Source of the DNA: Nepenthes gracilis
Taxonomy: Eukaryota; Streptophyta; Magnoliopsida; Caryophyllales; Nepenthaceae
NCBI GenBank assembly: GCA_033239525.1
Contig: BSYO01000009.1
Span: 16,513,299-16,577,298, forward strand
Reading direction: 5' to 3'
Length of the DNA: 64,000 bases
The position numbers were made by a program, and so were the translations under genes. The notes under the pieces are model-generated. The model saw only the letters and a list, made by a program, of their open reading frames with translations. It was not told the DNA's origin and did no database searches. The stretch's first letter is position 1; every line of letters starts with the position of its first letter. Shown here piece by piece: positions 11,390 through 22,439 of the stretch.

Positions 11390-12058
11390 TGATTGGTATT
11401 ATTACCGACGGCCCAAGAGGAAAATTTCACCCACGAATTTAGCCCATAAAAATATAGGCCCAGTCGACCCATATGGCCCAAATCGATGGACACGCCTGTT
11501 GACTTTATCAGAACAGTTCGCTCCTTGAGTGAAGATGGAACCAACGCCAACGGTTGAACCGTTTCCCTCTCTTATCTTGAATTAACAGCTTCGGGTGCCG
11601 GTTGGAACTGCCAACTAAACAAAATCCTATCCACCAGACGATTTCCTGGATGGTTAACAAGAAAAGCTAACCGCTCCCCAACTTCTATAAAAACCATCCC
11701 TTTCCAACAAGAAAGAGGGAGGACGCTCAAGTAAACTAAAGGCAAATCAAAGATGCTCAACATGTACTTTCTCTTTCTCTCATATTAAGACGCTTTCAGA
11801 AAAGTACAAACCCCAAACAAAAAATATTTTTATGAACATTTAAGCTTGCATCCTCTCCAAGTTTTTTCCTCAAAGGAAAATACTGATTTGAGCGTCGAAG
11901 GATATACCAATGAGTAAATCCCGCCAAATTCTTTAATCGTATTTTATATTACACAGGATTCAGATCAAGGATGTACAAAGACCGAACCCACTTCAAATCC
12001 AATGAACCAACTTTGGCTCTCTAATCCTTACTACAATTCATATCCAAAGACGGCATTA
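11390..12058 (+). repeat. 3' LTR of Gypsy-A
   Basis: The 669-bp partner of 870-1535 begins TGATTGGTATTATTACCGAC and ends GACGGCATTA. The two copies are visibly diverged, so the insertion is not recent. Confidence 0.82.
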
Positions 12059-12063
12059 AAAAT

Positions 12064-12594
12064 ATATTTTAAATATTTTTTTATAGATATTATTATTTCA
12101 TAGTTGTCAATTTATTTTTATTTAATGTAGATATCTATATATGAATCATGAAAATTTTTATTTGTTTAATATTCTTATCAATTTTAATTTTTTTTTCTCT
12201 CTCAATTTCTAAACCTTAAGATTCTCAAAATTAACCATAATAGCTATTTACATCTCCTTTATTTTAATTGGAATTCAGTAACAATTTAACAGAAAAATTT
12301 GGCCAATCTATGTTACGTTGGAACAACTTGATTTGGCATGTTGCACTATTCTAAGTTCTGATTAATTTTGTGATTACTCAGATAGTGTGATGTTGAAGAT
12401 GGAAAATTTTATAGAGGAGGAGATATTTTAAGTTGTACTATTTGTTGAGTTGTGAGAATAACAAGGCGTATTATAAAATTTTAAAAATGAGTAATTAAAC
12501 ACAAAATAGGCAAAAGATGAATGTGTTAGAAAATCAATTTAGATCTATGATTGGTCACTCAACTCGAACATTGGCAGCATTTTCTTTACTCTTT
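12064..12594. other. AT-rich DNA, no gene seen
   Basis: Between Gypsy-A and the organellar rRNA fragment I see only AT-rich sequence without domains or clear repeats. Confidence 0.5.
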
Positions 12595-12945
12595 GTGAGG
12601 AGGCACCCCTTTTCCCGAAGTTACGGGGCTATTTTGCCGAGTTCCTTAGAGAGAGTTGTCTCGCGCTCCTAGATATTCTCTACCAACCCACCTATGTCGA
12701 TTTCGGGTACATGTGCTCTTTTCTTGAAGATCGTTTGAGATTTTTTGGGAAGTATGATATGGGTTACTTCAACGCTATAGTGCCTGGTACTTGAATATTG
12801 GCTCAAGCCATTTTCTCTACACCTTACGTCCTTGAACTGATAATCATTTTTCAGCTAACCAGCCTCCTCTGTCCCTTGGGACCAATAAGAGGTAGTACAA
12901 GAATATTCACCCATTGCCCATCAACTACTATATTTTGAGAATGTT
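12595..12945 (-). rRNA. Fragment of organellar large-subunit rRNA (NUPT or NUMT)
   Basis: The plus strand is the complement of bacterial-type 23S rRNA. It contains GAAGTTACGGGGCTATTTTG, CCGAGTTCCTTAGAGAGAGT, the region of the conserved GGTTTCGGGTACAGG, and GGTAGTACAAGAATATTCAC. These belong to plastid 23S or plant mitochondrial 26S rRNA, not nuclear 25S. About 350 bases remain, with many C-to-T-like changes. It is a decayed nuclear copy of organelle DNA, not a working gene. Upstream bases 12545-12594 may also belong to it. Confidence 0.8.
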
Positions 12946-13399
12946 AACAAAAAAATTAGAAAAACTATAACTTTTTTGGTAAAAAATTTATTTTTTTGAT
13001 AAATATTTCTTTCCTAAGATAAGAGCACATCAAATGTCTACACTGAGACATTATCTGTTCATCTTATTTATTGATAATCTTACAAAAGATCTGAGATCCA
13101 TTAGTTTATATTATTTATAAATAAATATTATTTTAATAGATAAAAACTCAAAAATATAGAAAAAAAATTAACACATTTCACTGAGACACTGAAATCTAAA
13201 GAAATTATGATTAGTAGAAGCAAAATCAAAAATATAGAATGTAATTTTAGTAACACTAAATAAAATAATAAATAAATTAAAATCAATGATCAAAATATTT
13301 CTAACAACAACAAATTTCATTATTAGGGATATCATGGAGATCACAAGTTTCAAGGTTAGAGTGCTCCCTATGAAATATATGAGTGTGCCGCTAAACTCT
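12946..13399. other. AT-rich DNA, no gene seen
   Basis: No motif, repeat or coding signal found between the rRNA fragment and the LINE remnant. Confidence 0.45.
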
Positions 13400-14840
13400 T
13401 CTCACCTATCTATGTTGATTGTGAAGTTTTCATCGATAAAATTTTCTAATCGGGTTATGTCTTAGAAGAATAGATCGCTTTTATTTAGTGGTACACTTTA
13501 GTTTATTTCGTTCATCCTCTCTAACATCCAACTCCTACAAGTACTCTATTTTTATTCTTTCTAAAGTTGTCTTGAAAAATATTAATAGTATCATACGGCA
13601 TTTTTCATGACATGGGCCTAAATCTTACAAATCCTTGACTAAAGTGGCTTTGGAAGATGTCTGCCAACCCAAAGATGGAGTTCTTGGCATTCGAAATATT
13701 TTTCTTAAAATGAAGCCCTTTTTAATCCGAAAGTTATTGAGACTTCTCTATTGTATGGATGATTTGATGTGGATTAACTAGATTTATTGATATTGTATAA
13801 GAGATTAACAAATCTGGACAATTAAAATTCTGAGATCTATTTCTTCGAGCTTTCATAAAATTACCAACTTACAGCAACATTTGAGATGATTTGTACGTGA
13901 TTAATTTGCAATGGTAAGGGTAGTCTCATTTGGTTAGGTTGGTGACACCCATAGGGAACTTTAACCATTACTTTTTCCTGTCAGATCACTTTGGGTACTG
14001 GCCTCCTAAGAGATGTGATGGTTCACTCCAACATTTGAGGAACCAATTGACAACAGCCTAATTGTGCCTGGATGGCTGCAGCATCCATCCTCCAAATGTG
14101 GCCTGACTATGATCCCATCGCAGTGTCAGTGGATTCTCTCATTTGGACGTTAAGGAATAATTGTTCTTCTTCTATTGAATCAGCATGAAGTATGTTACAA
14201 TATAAAGAACCGAAGGCCACTTAGACTCGTCTTAGCTGGGGCCCATTTTACAATGTCCCATACTTTTATCCTTTAGTTGGTTATAAAAAGCATTTGGGTA
14301 CCATAAAAAATTTAAAATTTCTCTAGCTCCCTTTGTAGTGCATCTTCTATAACAATGCTACTGAATCCATTAACCAATTCTTTTTTATTTCTAATTTTAC
14401 CGAGTGGATCTAAGTTGTTATCTGTATTATAATCAGATGTTCTTGACCCTACAATAGTTGGGAAATGACAATTAGATAGACGTTGATTAAATGGAAGAAA
14501 AAAAAAAGTAAAAAAAATTATAGTGTAAGACTAGCTCTCTAAGTTACAGTATATTTTATTTGGAATGAGTGCAATAAATGTATTTTTTATAAGGACTATC
14601 CAAACAGTGATGAGACAACTTTTCATTTGATCTGAAATTACTTAGAATTAAAATGTAGCCTGACTAGTGTTGTAATTCGTAATAACTAATTGTTGCCAAT
14701 AGGCATTGTTGGCTTTGCTGGTTTTTAGGGTGTCTTATCCGCTTTATTTTTCCTTTTGTTTTTCTTTTCTTTGGTGTTTTATGGAGTTGGGGCAACCCAA
14801 TCTTCGATATTTTATCATTGTTGATAAAATTATCACCTAT
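13400..14840 (+). pseudogene. LINE-M: 3' part of a LINE reverse transcriptase
   Basis: The plus strand, across frames, shows the C-terminal half of a plant L1-type ORF2. Landmarks are VCQPKDGVLGIRNIF at about 13655, DSLIWTLRNNC with KEPKATWTRL at 14130-14240, the zf-RVT box CSFCNNATESI (third Cys/His ligands lost) at about 14335, and AVYFIWNECNKCIFYKD at about 14545. The 3' tail is T-rich and ends near GATAAAATTATC (about 14825). Many stops and frameshifts are present. The RT catalytic core lies upstream of the remnant and is missing. Confidence 0.75.
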
Positions 14841-15019
14841 TCTTGATTCTTATATTTTTTATTTTTACATATTTTTACTAACTTATCATTATCATCATCA
14901 TTTTCGTATTTGATTATTATCGTTTAACTTAAAGATTTTCATTTATATCCACATGAATCTCTATTTGGATTGACGTGCCACATAGCATTTTTAAATTTAA
15001 TGAACTAGGTGTTTTAACC

Positions 15020-15230
15020 TTATTTGAAATAATTTGTCATAACTTTCATTGATGATATTTTAATCTATTCGAGAAGTTTCAATGAGCATAAAGTCCATCT
15101 AAGAATTGTTTTGCAAACACTTAGGAAGAGGCAATTATATGCCAAGCTAAAAAAATGTAAATTTTGGATTAAAGAAATGGGTTTCTTAAGCCACGTGATA
15201 TCAAAAGGAAGTATACATATGTTAGTAATA
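15020..15230 (+). pseudogene. Ty3-gypsy RT fragment
   Basis: An isolated plus-strand stretch reads FIDDILIYSRSFNEHKVHL, then LQTLRKRQLYAKLKKCKFW and GFLSHVIS. This is the RT segment after the catalytic DD of chromovirus-type elements. The catalytic FIDD is intact, but no other domain or LTR accompanies it. A TATG/TA-rich microsatellite follows (15225-15440). Confidence 0.8.
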
Positions 15231-15440
15231 TGTATATGTTACTTGTGATTACAATGGTATAAGGATGTGGGTATGTGTTAATATATGTATAGAATGTGGA
15301 ACGTATGGCACTGGGCATGTGAATGTTTGTAACACTGTATAGAGATATATATGTTTATAAGCATGTGATATATGAGTATATATATATATATATATATGTT
15401 TATGTGTATGTGTATGCGTATGCATATGTCTCAATTCAAA
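15225..15440. repeat. TATG/TA-rich microsatellite
   Basis: Degenerate TATG, GTATGT and (TA)n runs, including (TA)n near 15377-15399. The open frame rich in Thr-His on the minus strand is an artefact of this repeat. Confidence 0.7.
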
Positions 15441-15837
15441 ATACCATATAAATCTTAATCTAGTCACTACCCAAGAGACTAACCCGAGTTCTCATTTTGC
15501 TCACCACTTTTACGTGCCAAAAAGCTATCTCACATCTGACTAACTACAAGTCACATGAACTGTGAGACATCCATGTGTGATTTATAGACCTCATCTTAGC
15601 TTTTAATAACACGACATGCAATTATATCTACCAATCTTACTTGATTCACAAATAAAATGGATATAAGACATTCGCTCATGTAAGTGAGCCAATCAAAAGT
15701 TGATGATATACATTTATACCATTGTATGGTGAATGTGTAAACAATTGATGAATACTTTATATTGATTGAATAATATCTCAAAAAGATAATTTTGTGATCA
15801 ACTAAAAATAAATTATAAAATTATAATCTACATTAAT
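15441..15837. other. Unassigned DNA, lost 3' LTR side of Copia-C
   Basis: A 3' LTR of Copia-C would be expected here, but I see no match to the 5' LTR starting at 27587. No gene seen. Confidence 0.4.
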
Positions 15838-17326
15838 CTAAACTTCTCACATATACGATCATAAAAGTATCTCTTGCCATAAGCTTAGTCAAGGGGTCCA
15901 CAACTAAGAGTCATAGAAATGTATTTTAGGACTACCTCTATATACAAAATTATATTTCGTACATCATGATATCATACATCTGTTTGTTTAGATATTTCAT
16001 GGTACTTAAGATCCCCAACATAGGTAAAAGTTGTCATGCTATTGTTATAAATCATTAAAGTTTTGAAACATTCTTAATAATTTCTAGATCAATAAAACAC
16101 CTCCTTTAACCAAACTTCTTTTTGAAGAGCAAATGGGTGACATGCTCCATCTCCATAGTCAATAATATTATGAATAGTTGTTTCTTACTACTCTAAATGA
16201 TGGCACGAGAATTTAGCAAAAAAATATGTCTAAAAGTCAATTTGTACTTGTTTAAATCATTGCCCCAATTGGCATCACTATATCCCACCAATAGCAAACA
16301 TGAACCCCAATAACAGAGCACATAGCCCATAAAACCTATCCTTAAGGTACCTCAAGCATTTATTAACTACTTTCTAATGAAAAAGTCTGAAGTTTTATTA
16401 AAATCTACTAATTAAGCCAATTAAATAGTACATATCTAACGGAGTGCACATTATGGAATACATCAAGTTACCTACAACACCAATACAGGTAACACAAGAC
16501 ATTTTCTCAATGTTTTCAAGAGTTTTATGGCACGTAACCTTGCATAAGTGTTCACATCTTAGTACAATAGTATTAATAGGCTTGTCGTCATACATCTATA
16601 AGCACTTAAGAACCTTTTTAATAAAAATATTTTGAGACAAATGCAAAAGCATTAAATTAATTCCTAAATATATTCACTTCTAGAATATAATCTACATTAC
16701 TCATCTCTATCTTTTAAAATTTTGAAGATAACCACCTTTTAGTGGTGGCTATCAACTCGGTCATTTATAATCAATAATATATCAACATATATTGATGAAA
16801 TTATTTAAATGTTGTTAGATTTATTAAGATAGATGTAATGGTCCTCTTTAATTATCGTAAACCCATTGGTGAAAATAATTCAATGAAATCGAAAATAACA
16901 TTACCTAAATAATTATTTTAGGCTGTAAATAGACTATTTAAGCTTGCATACTTTACGCTATTATCATTTTGCCACAAAACCGATTGGTTGATCTATATAG
17001 AATTCTCCATCTAGTTCTTCATTTAGGGAAGCAGTTTTAATGTCAATTTAAAATAATTCCAAAGTCAATATAGCTACAATAGTTAGAATAAGACAAACAA
17101 AAACAAGCCTTACTACTGATGAAAAGGTTTCCTCATGGTCCATATCCTCATCTTGGCTGTACTCTTTCATCACAAGGCAAGCTTTATACCTTTTAATTAT
17201 ATAGTCCACATTGCATTTAACATTGAAAACCCATTTGTTTTCAATGACCTTTCACCCAAATGGTAGGTTTTCCATTTTCTAGACTTGATTCGATCTCATT
17301 GACTCCATCTCAATATCCATTACTTT
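15838..17326 (-). pseudogene. Copia-C RT and RNase H
   Basis: Minus strand from 17326: MDIEMESMRSN, ENKWVFNVK, RYKACLVMKEYSQDEDMDHE (RT start); the DIKTASLNEELDGEFYIDQP-like region near 17000; VVGNLMYSIMCTPLDMYYLI at about 16430-16490; GYSDANWGNDLNKYKLT and SSKKQLF (RNase H, about 16170-16290); and a C-terminal VVDPLTKLMARDTF at about 15850-15900. Frameshifts and stops separate these blocks. The RT catalytic box was not clearly readable. Confidence 0.82.
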
Positions 17327-18902
17327 TGTCACGACCAGACCCTTTCTCCAGTGAAATAACTATCTACCACCCAAATTACTGACACTTTCTTAACCAAATA
17401 TCAATACAATCTCATAGTAATATTAAACCAATATAATAAAGAAAGGATGTAAGCCATAAATATTCAATACAACCAAATCCCAAATTTAGCGAAAAAATAT
17501 CAAAAATAAACATTATTTTTATTTCATAATTAAATGTTTAAGATAAAAATTAATCATAATAAACTCCTCAAAAGCCCTCAACCCCGACCCCACTTGGTAG
17601 GCGCTCTCTTAAGTGAATCTGTCATATACATGCACCAGTCAAGAATTTTTTTAAAAAGAAAAACATGATAAATAAACTAAATGTCCAACAAGTAAATCAC
17701 TCCATATAATAAAACACTAATATCAATAAATTCAAAAACTCCATGCAACTATGACATTGTAAAATGATAATATAAATCATAACATCATCATTTAAAACAT
17801 ATGACTAAAACTCAAATCTTAATATGAAATGAAAATAATATGATCCCAACTGATCATCTATTGTTTGGTTTCCATCTAATTCGAGATTGTAAGCGACATG
17901 GATTCCTCTAAATCTTAATATAACAAAAGTGTCATCACAACTCATCATGATATCGAGATATCAATAAACTCTCCTTGGATATTATTTTACCAATGTGAAC
18001 CAAAAATTAATATATTTATGCACCCATCAAATAGGTGAGTCACATGGGGTCTTGACATTTTGCCGCTTCACATGCAACCGACTCTACTCTCAAGCATCTT
18101 CTCTCTATAATCTAGTGGCCCAAAGAATCCCTAGTTCTCATAGTATCACTCATGTTCAAGTCCAATACCCCTCGTTAGTATCCCCAATATCATCTATATA
18201 ATTATCACATGGTTATAAAATTTCCTTCACAATATGAATAGATTTCAATTGTCAGATATAGAATTGGCATTAAAAATTTATAAATTACATAAGATTCCTT
18301 TGGTTTTATATTCTCCGAAATCGTAGTCTTTGTATGATCTACTTAACTTATCCATTAGATTTGAACAATCATAATAATCGAATCAAATATGGATCAAAAA
18401 ATAAATAATCTTGTTAGGATAAGTATAATTAGGAACTAAATCCCAGTACACTTGGCCATTTTCACCTTCTGTGACAAAATCATGATTTTTGCTCTCCAAC
18501 TACTCTATTTAACACGATTTTCATCTTTTCTTAAAATCACATTCTATATGTATTATTTAATATTTCAAATGTAAAATTACAACCCTTCACACTCTCCGCC
18601 GGGTTACCGTAAGTCACGGCCAATCCTAGATTTTCTGGGTCACACCACACTTTGTCCTACTTGACATTGATTCACCCTCAACTAAGTAAAGTCTCCTTGT
18701 ATTAAATGCACTAAATAGCATCACTAATTCCATGAAATCTCAAACTAACCACATAGCCAGCATGATTCCATATTAATTTAGTCTTACGAAATTCAAATTA
18801 TAACACTTTCATTATTATCATGACACACCAAAAACGCCACAACTCACCTAGGATCCCCCATAATCCGTCCTGCCATCAGTACCAAGATAGGTCAGTCATT
18901 AA

Positions 18903-19620
18903 GGTGGTGTTTGGTTGGAGGGAATAGAAATTCTATTCCCTCCTTATTCTTGGTGGAATAAGAATTCCACCGTTTGGTTGCAAAGTGAGTTGGGAATAAC
19001 AATTTCCGAACGAATAGTTATTCCTTGATTACAAGGAATAACTATTCCTTAATGCCACTAGGTTTTTTTTATTCCTTGTTGGGAAGGAAAAGGAATTCCC
19101 ACCCAACTTTTTAATTAACCCAAATTTACCCTCAATTATTATTTTTTTTTTTATTATTATTTTTTTATTATTATTATTTTTTTTATTATTATTATTTTAT
19201 TTTTATTTTTATTTTTATTACTTTTATTATTATTATTTTTATTATTATTTTTATTTTTATTACTTTTATTATTATTATTATTTTTTTATTATTATTATTT
19301 TTTATTTTTATTACTTTTATTATTATTATTTTATTATTATTTTTTATTTTTATTACTATTATTATTATTATTATATTTTTATTATTATTATTCTTATTAT
19401 TATTATTATTATAAGGGTAAAAGCGTCATTCCGATAAATTCTTACCTTATTCTTCATACAATTCTACAAACCAAACATTGTAATACAAATTCCTAACTAA
19501 TTCTATTCCAACAACCAAACATAGGAATAACAATTCCCAACTTTATTCCCATCTAATTCTATTCCCTGGGAATAACTATTCTATTCCCACCTTATTTCAT
19601 TCCAACAACCAAACGTGCCG
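18903..19620. mobile_element. MITE-E: PIF/Harbinger (Tourist-like) MITE
   Basis: Terminal inverted repeats GGTGGTGTTTGGTTG and CAACCAAACGTGCCG flank 718 bp with no coding capacity, and TAA is duplicated on both sides (18900-18902, 19621-19623). Subterminal inverted copies of GGAATAGAAATTCTATTCC-like sequence support it. The middle (about 19137-19410) is a T-rich TTATT/TTTTA low-complexity tract. It lies inside LTR-D, so it is younger than LTR-D. Confidence 0.85.
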
Positions 19621-20814
19621 TAAGTGTAGTCCATCACATTTACAATGACAAATAACAACTAATTAAACCTTCAATTAATTACTAGCATTTATTATATTCA
19701 ATTATCCCTCAAACTTTACAATTGATTACTCAACCAGCCCCATGGTAGAGTCCAATACATCGATTTCAAAGATTTAAGAATAATTTATACAATCATAAAT
19801 ATAAAAGTTTCAACAACTAAATATATAATACAAATCTTTCATAATATGATAATTACACTTAAATATTCATTTTACCCCACTACTGATCTTCAGCCAAGGA
19901 TATTTCAAGGGCTTAAATACATACATTTATACTATTAATCATGATAAATCAGATCTATAAAGTAGTCTTTACTTTTTTTAGATTTTGTACCAAAAAAGCT
20001 ATTTTATCCCTCATGACAATATATGGCTAGGGACGGTTTGGTGATTCATCCGTCATCATATTTATTCTCCAAACATGATATTTTACATTATTTTAATGTC
20101 AAAATCTATAAACTACCAATCTATAATCTGATTTTATGATAACTAACAATTTAACATAACTATAATTTTCATATTTTTATCATATAACTTAAAATTACAA
20201 TTCTAAGGCTCCATAACAATTGATAAAACACAGATATATTCATGTTATGAAATAATACACATGATTCATAAAGATCATAATATTACCCTTAAGAGATTTG
20301 AAATCTCCTCACAATTGTAATAATTCCACATATTTTGCACCATATTTCATCATTAACCATATATAATATATCTTCATCATGCCTTATTCCATCATGGCCA
20401 AAACCCTTAAAAAAAATATCCTCTATAATATAATGCGAAAAAAGGTTGGTTTTGCATATTCTTATAAACCATGGATGAATTTACACATCTAAAGAAGAAA
20501 AGTAATGTACTTGGACAATTTTGCACCTCTCTTCTCCTTCCTTGCTTTGGCCTACAATATTCACTTCTCTTCTCTCTCAATTTTCTTCTAACAATGAGCA
20601 GGGACATCTTCCTAAGACTCTCATTATATTGATAGATCCTTAAATAAGCATACTCCTCTAATATAGAATACACACAAGCAGCCTCACACTTACTTGACCT
20701 CTTCACCAATGGTAGCCCCGCTAAATTAATTCTCCCCTTAACATCGCCTTCAATTACACTAATCCGCCCTATCAAGTGAAAGAAGCCACCTCCCATGTTT
20801 TGCAATTCTCATCA

Positions 20815-20816
<2 letters not shown>

Positions 20817-20857
<41 letters not shown>
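20817..20857. repeat. (TA)n microsatellite in LTR-D
   Basis: About 20 perfect TA units. Confidence 0.95.
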
Positions 20858-20859
<2 letters not shown>

Positions 20860-21460
20860 TCGGCCGTCTTATATTTCCATGCTTATCTTAACCCATCTTA
20901 AGCCTAATTAATATGGCCACACACACCACACCTTGTAGGCCAAGACATCACTTATGTATATCATCCAATTCACTGAGGCATTCAAAGATCTCTCTCCTAA
21001 CTAGCCGACCACTAGGTTAGAAAATAGGACTTCCTTTTTCACTCATTCAATGATTTTCATCAACAATTTAACTCGGTCAATTAAATTATCTAAGAAATTA
21101 TAACTCTACGATTTTGCCCTTAATCATTTATACCTCTCTTGCCCTTGATCATCAACCCCTTCTACGAACAAATTAGAATTCCTACCAAATTAATTTTTAG
21201 AATCAAATGTGCCCAAAATAACCCTTTAGCCAATCGGCCACCCTTACCCTAGGGTTACATTTTACCTCAGTAAATGTACACTTTGACATGTTTAATCACC
21301 TTTTAGGATTAAACATAACTTATTTTATACTTAAAATGCTTAACTTTATATTTATTAAATCCACATAATTATAAACAATAACAAAGCATCCATAATATAT
21401 TATTATATATTATTATAAGTTATTGAGCATAAAATTACAAGTTTAATGCTGGATATAACA

Positions 21461-22367
21461 GCTTTAATCCATTCAATTTTTGCAAAAGATGAGAAAGCCT
21501 TCTGCACCATTTTGAACCCATCATCACGCATAGCAACCATGAAATTTTTCCCTTCAATCTCAAAATGACCAGGAGCAACATTATCGGTTGACTACTACGC
21601 AGTTAAATTTATTATAAATCATTATTAGAAGGCAAATCACTCTCACTTTTCCTAGAAATAAAAGAAATTTCATCCTCATTCTCAAGTAGGTCTTTTGAAA
21701 TGCCTTCCTCTTGATCTCCAATACAAAAAATTCTAAGTTTCTTTCTAACTTTCCTTTGCTTCAAAATCATCCTCAATGAAATCCACATCTTATAATTCAG
21801 ATTCTATTACACATTCGTTCAAAAGTTCACCTATAAATATACAGCCCTTAAAATATTTTTTATATCTTATAAAGACACTTTTTTCCCTCAATGGCCCATT
21901 TTTCCAACTTGGGAAAGTAGGTGAACAAACTCCGTCAACCTCCATGGCCACAAGATATTCAAATTGGGTTTCTCGTCAATCCACAGTTGACAAAGAGTGG
22001 AAGGCACTGACTTAGAAGGCACCATGTTAATAATGCAAGCCCAATTTACAATAAATCACCAAAATAAAATATTAGAAAGTTTGTTTGTATCATCATTGAC
22101 CTAGTCATTGCAAGTATTATACGACTTCGCCTTTCCACCACACTATTTTGCTATGGCAAATTTAGCATTGTCAATTGCCTTTTGATAAATTTCTCATGAC
22201 AGGGCCTCATAGATTACTCGGATACATATCTGCCCCTACAATCAGTCCTAAGTTTTTCCAGATAAGTGCTGTAGCATATTTCTTTAAAAATATCATATAC
22301 AGGGCTCTGACATATCCAAATAGACCATTAAAGAAGTCAATAACATTGTAACCCATAACAATCCAAA
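21461..22367 (-). pseudogene. Copia-C integrase C-terminus and RT N-terminus
   Basis: From 22367 downward on the minus strand: a degenerate integrase core with LEKLRTDCRGRYVSE (about 22240), VVERRSRIILAMTRSMM (about 22110), MVPSKSVPSTLCQLW and KPNLNILWPW (about 21940-22025), then DVDFIEDDF and FEIEGKNFMVAMRDDGFK leading to KIEWIKAM at the LTR-D junction. The order matches copia integrase followed by the variable linker and the RT start. Several frameshifts are present. Confidence 0.82.
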
Positions 22368-22439
22368 GCACGATGGCAAAGACTTAAAATACATTAAAGG
22401 AAATGTAAAGCAAAGCTAAAAGGAGTCAGCTAGAAGTGC

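Larger units (their letters stand above)
870..12058 (+). mobile_element. Gypsy-A: Tat-like Ty3-gypsy LTR retrotransposon, decayed
   Basis: Two related direct repeats (870-1535 and 11390-12058) bound degenerate gag, protease, RT and dual RNase H sequence on the plus strand. LTR ends are TGAT...ATTA. The flanks carry AAAAT at 865-869 and 12059-12063, a plausible 5-bp target duplication, though the site is A-rich. A primer-binding-like stretch follows the 5' LTR and a purine tract precedes the 3' LTR. A chromovirus (Gypsy-B) occupies 5406-10920. No integrase of Gypsy-A is visible on either side of that insert. Stops and frameshifts break every domain, so it cannot act autonomously. Confidence 0.85.
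17327..21460 (-). mobile_element. LTR-D: solo LTR of a gypsy element inside Copia-C
   Basis: The unit runs TGTCACGACC...GGATATAACA with direct flanks ACTTT (17322-17326) and GCTTT (21461-21465). Removing it and one flank restores an in-frame Copia-C protein, reading EWIKAMDIEMESM across the junction, so both ends are well set. No internal retroelement domains or second LTR are present, hence a solo LTR (about 3.4 kb without its MITE). Parts of it (about 17940-18390) resemble the Gypsy-B LTR. On the minus strand the end reads TGTTATATCC, so the orientation is inferred by analogy with Gypsy-B. Confidence 0.8.

Noticed and set aside
15249..15467. Frame rich in Thr-His and Ile-Tyr
   Set aside because: Product of the TATG/TA microsatellite.
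20407..20805. 132-codon open frame on the minus strand
   Set aside because: It lies inside solo LTR-D, has no recognisable domain, and LTRs are not expected to encode proteins.
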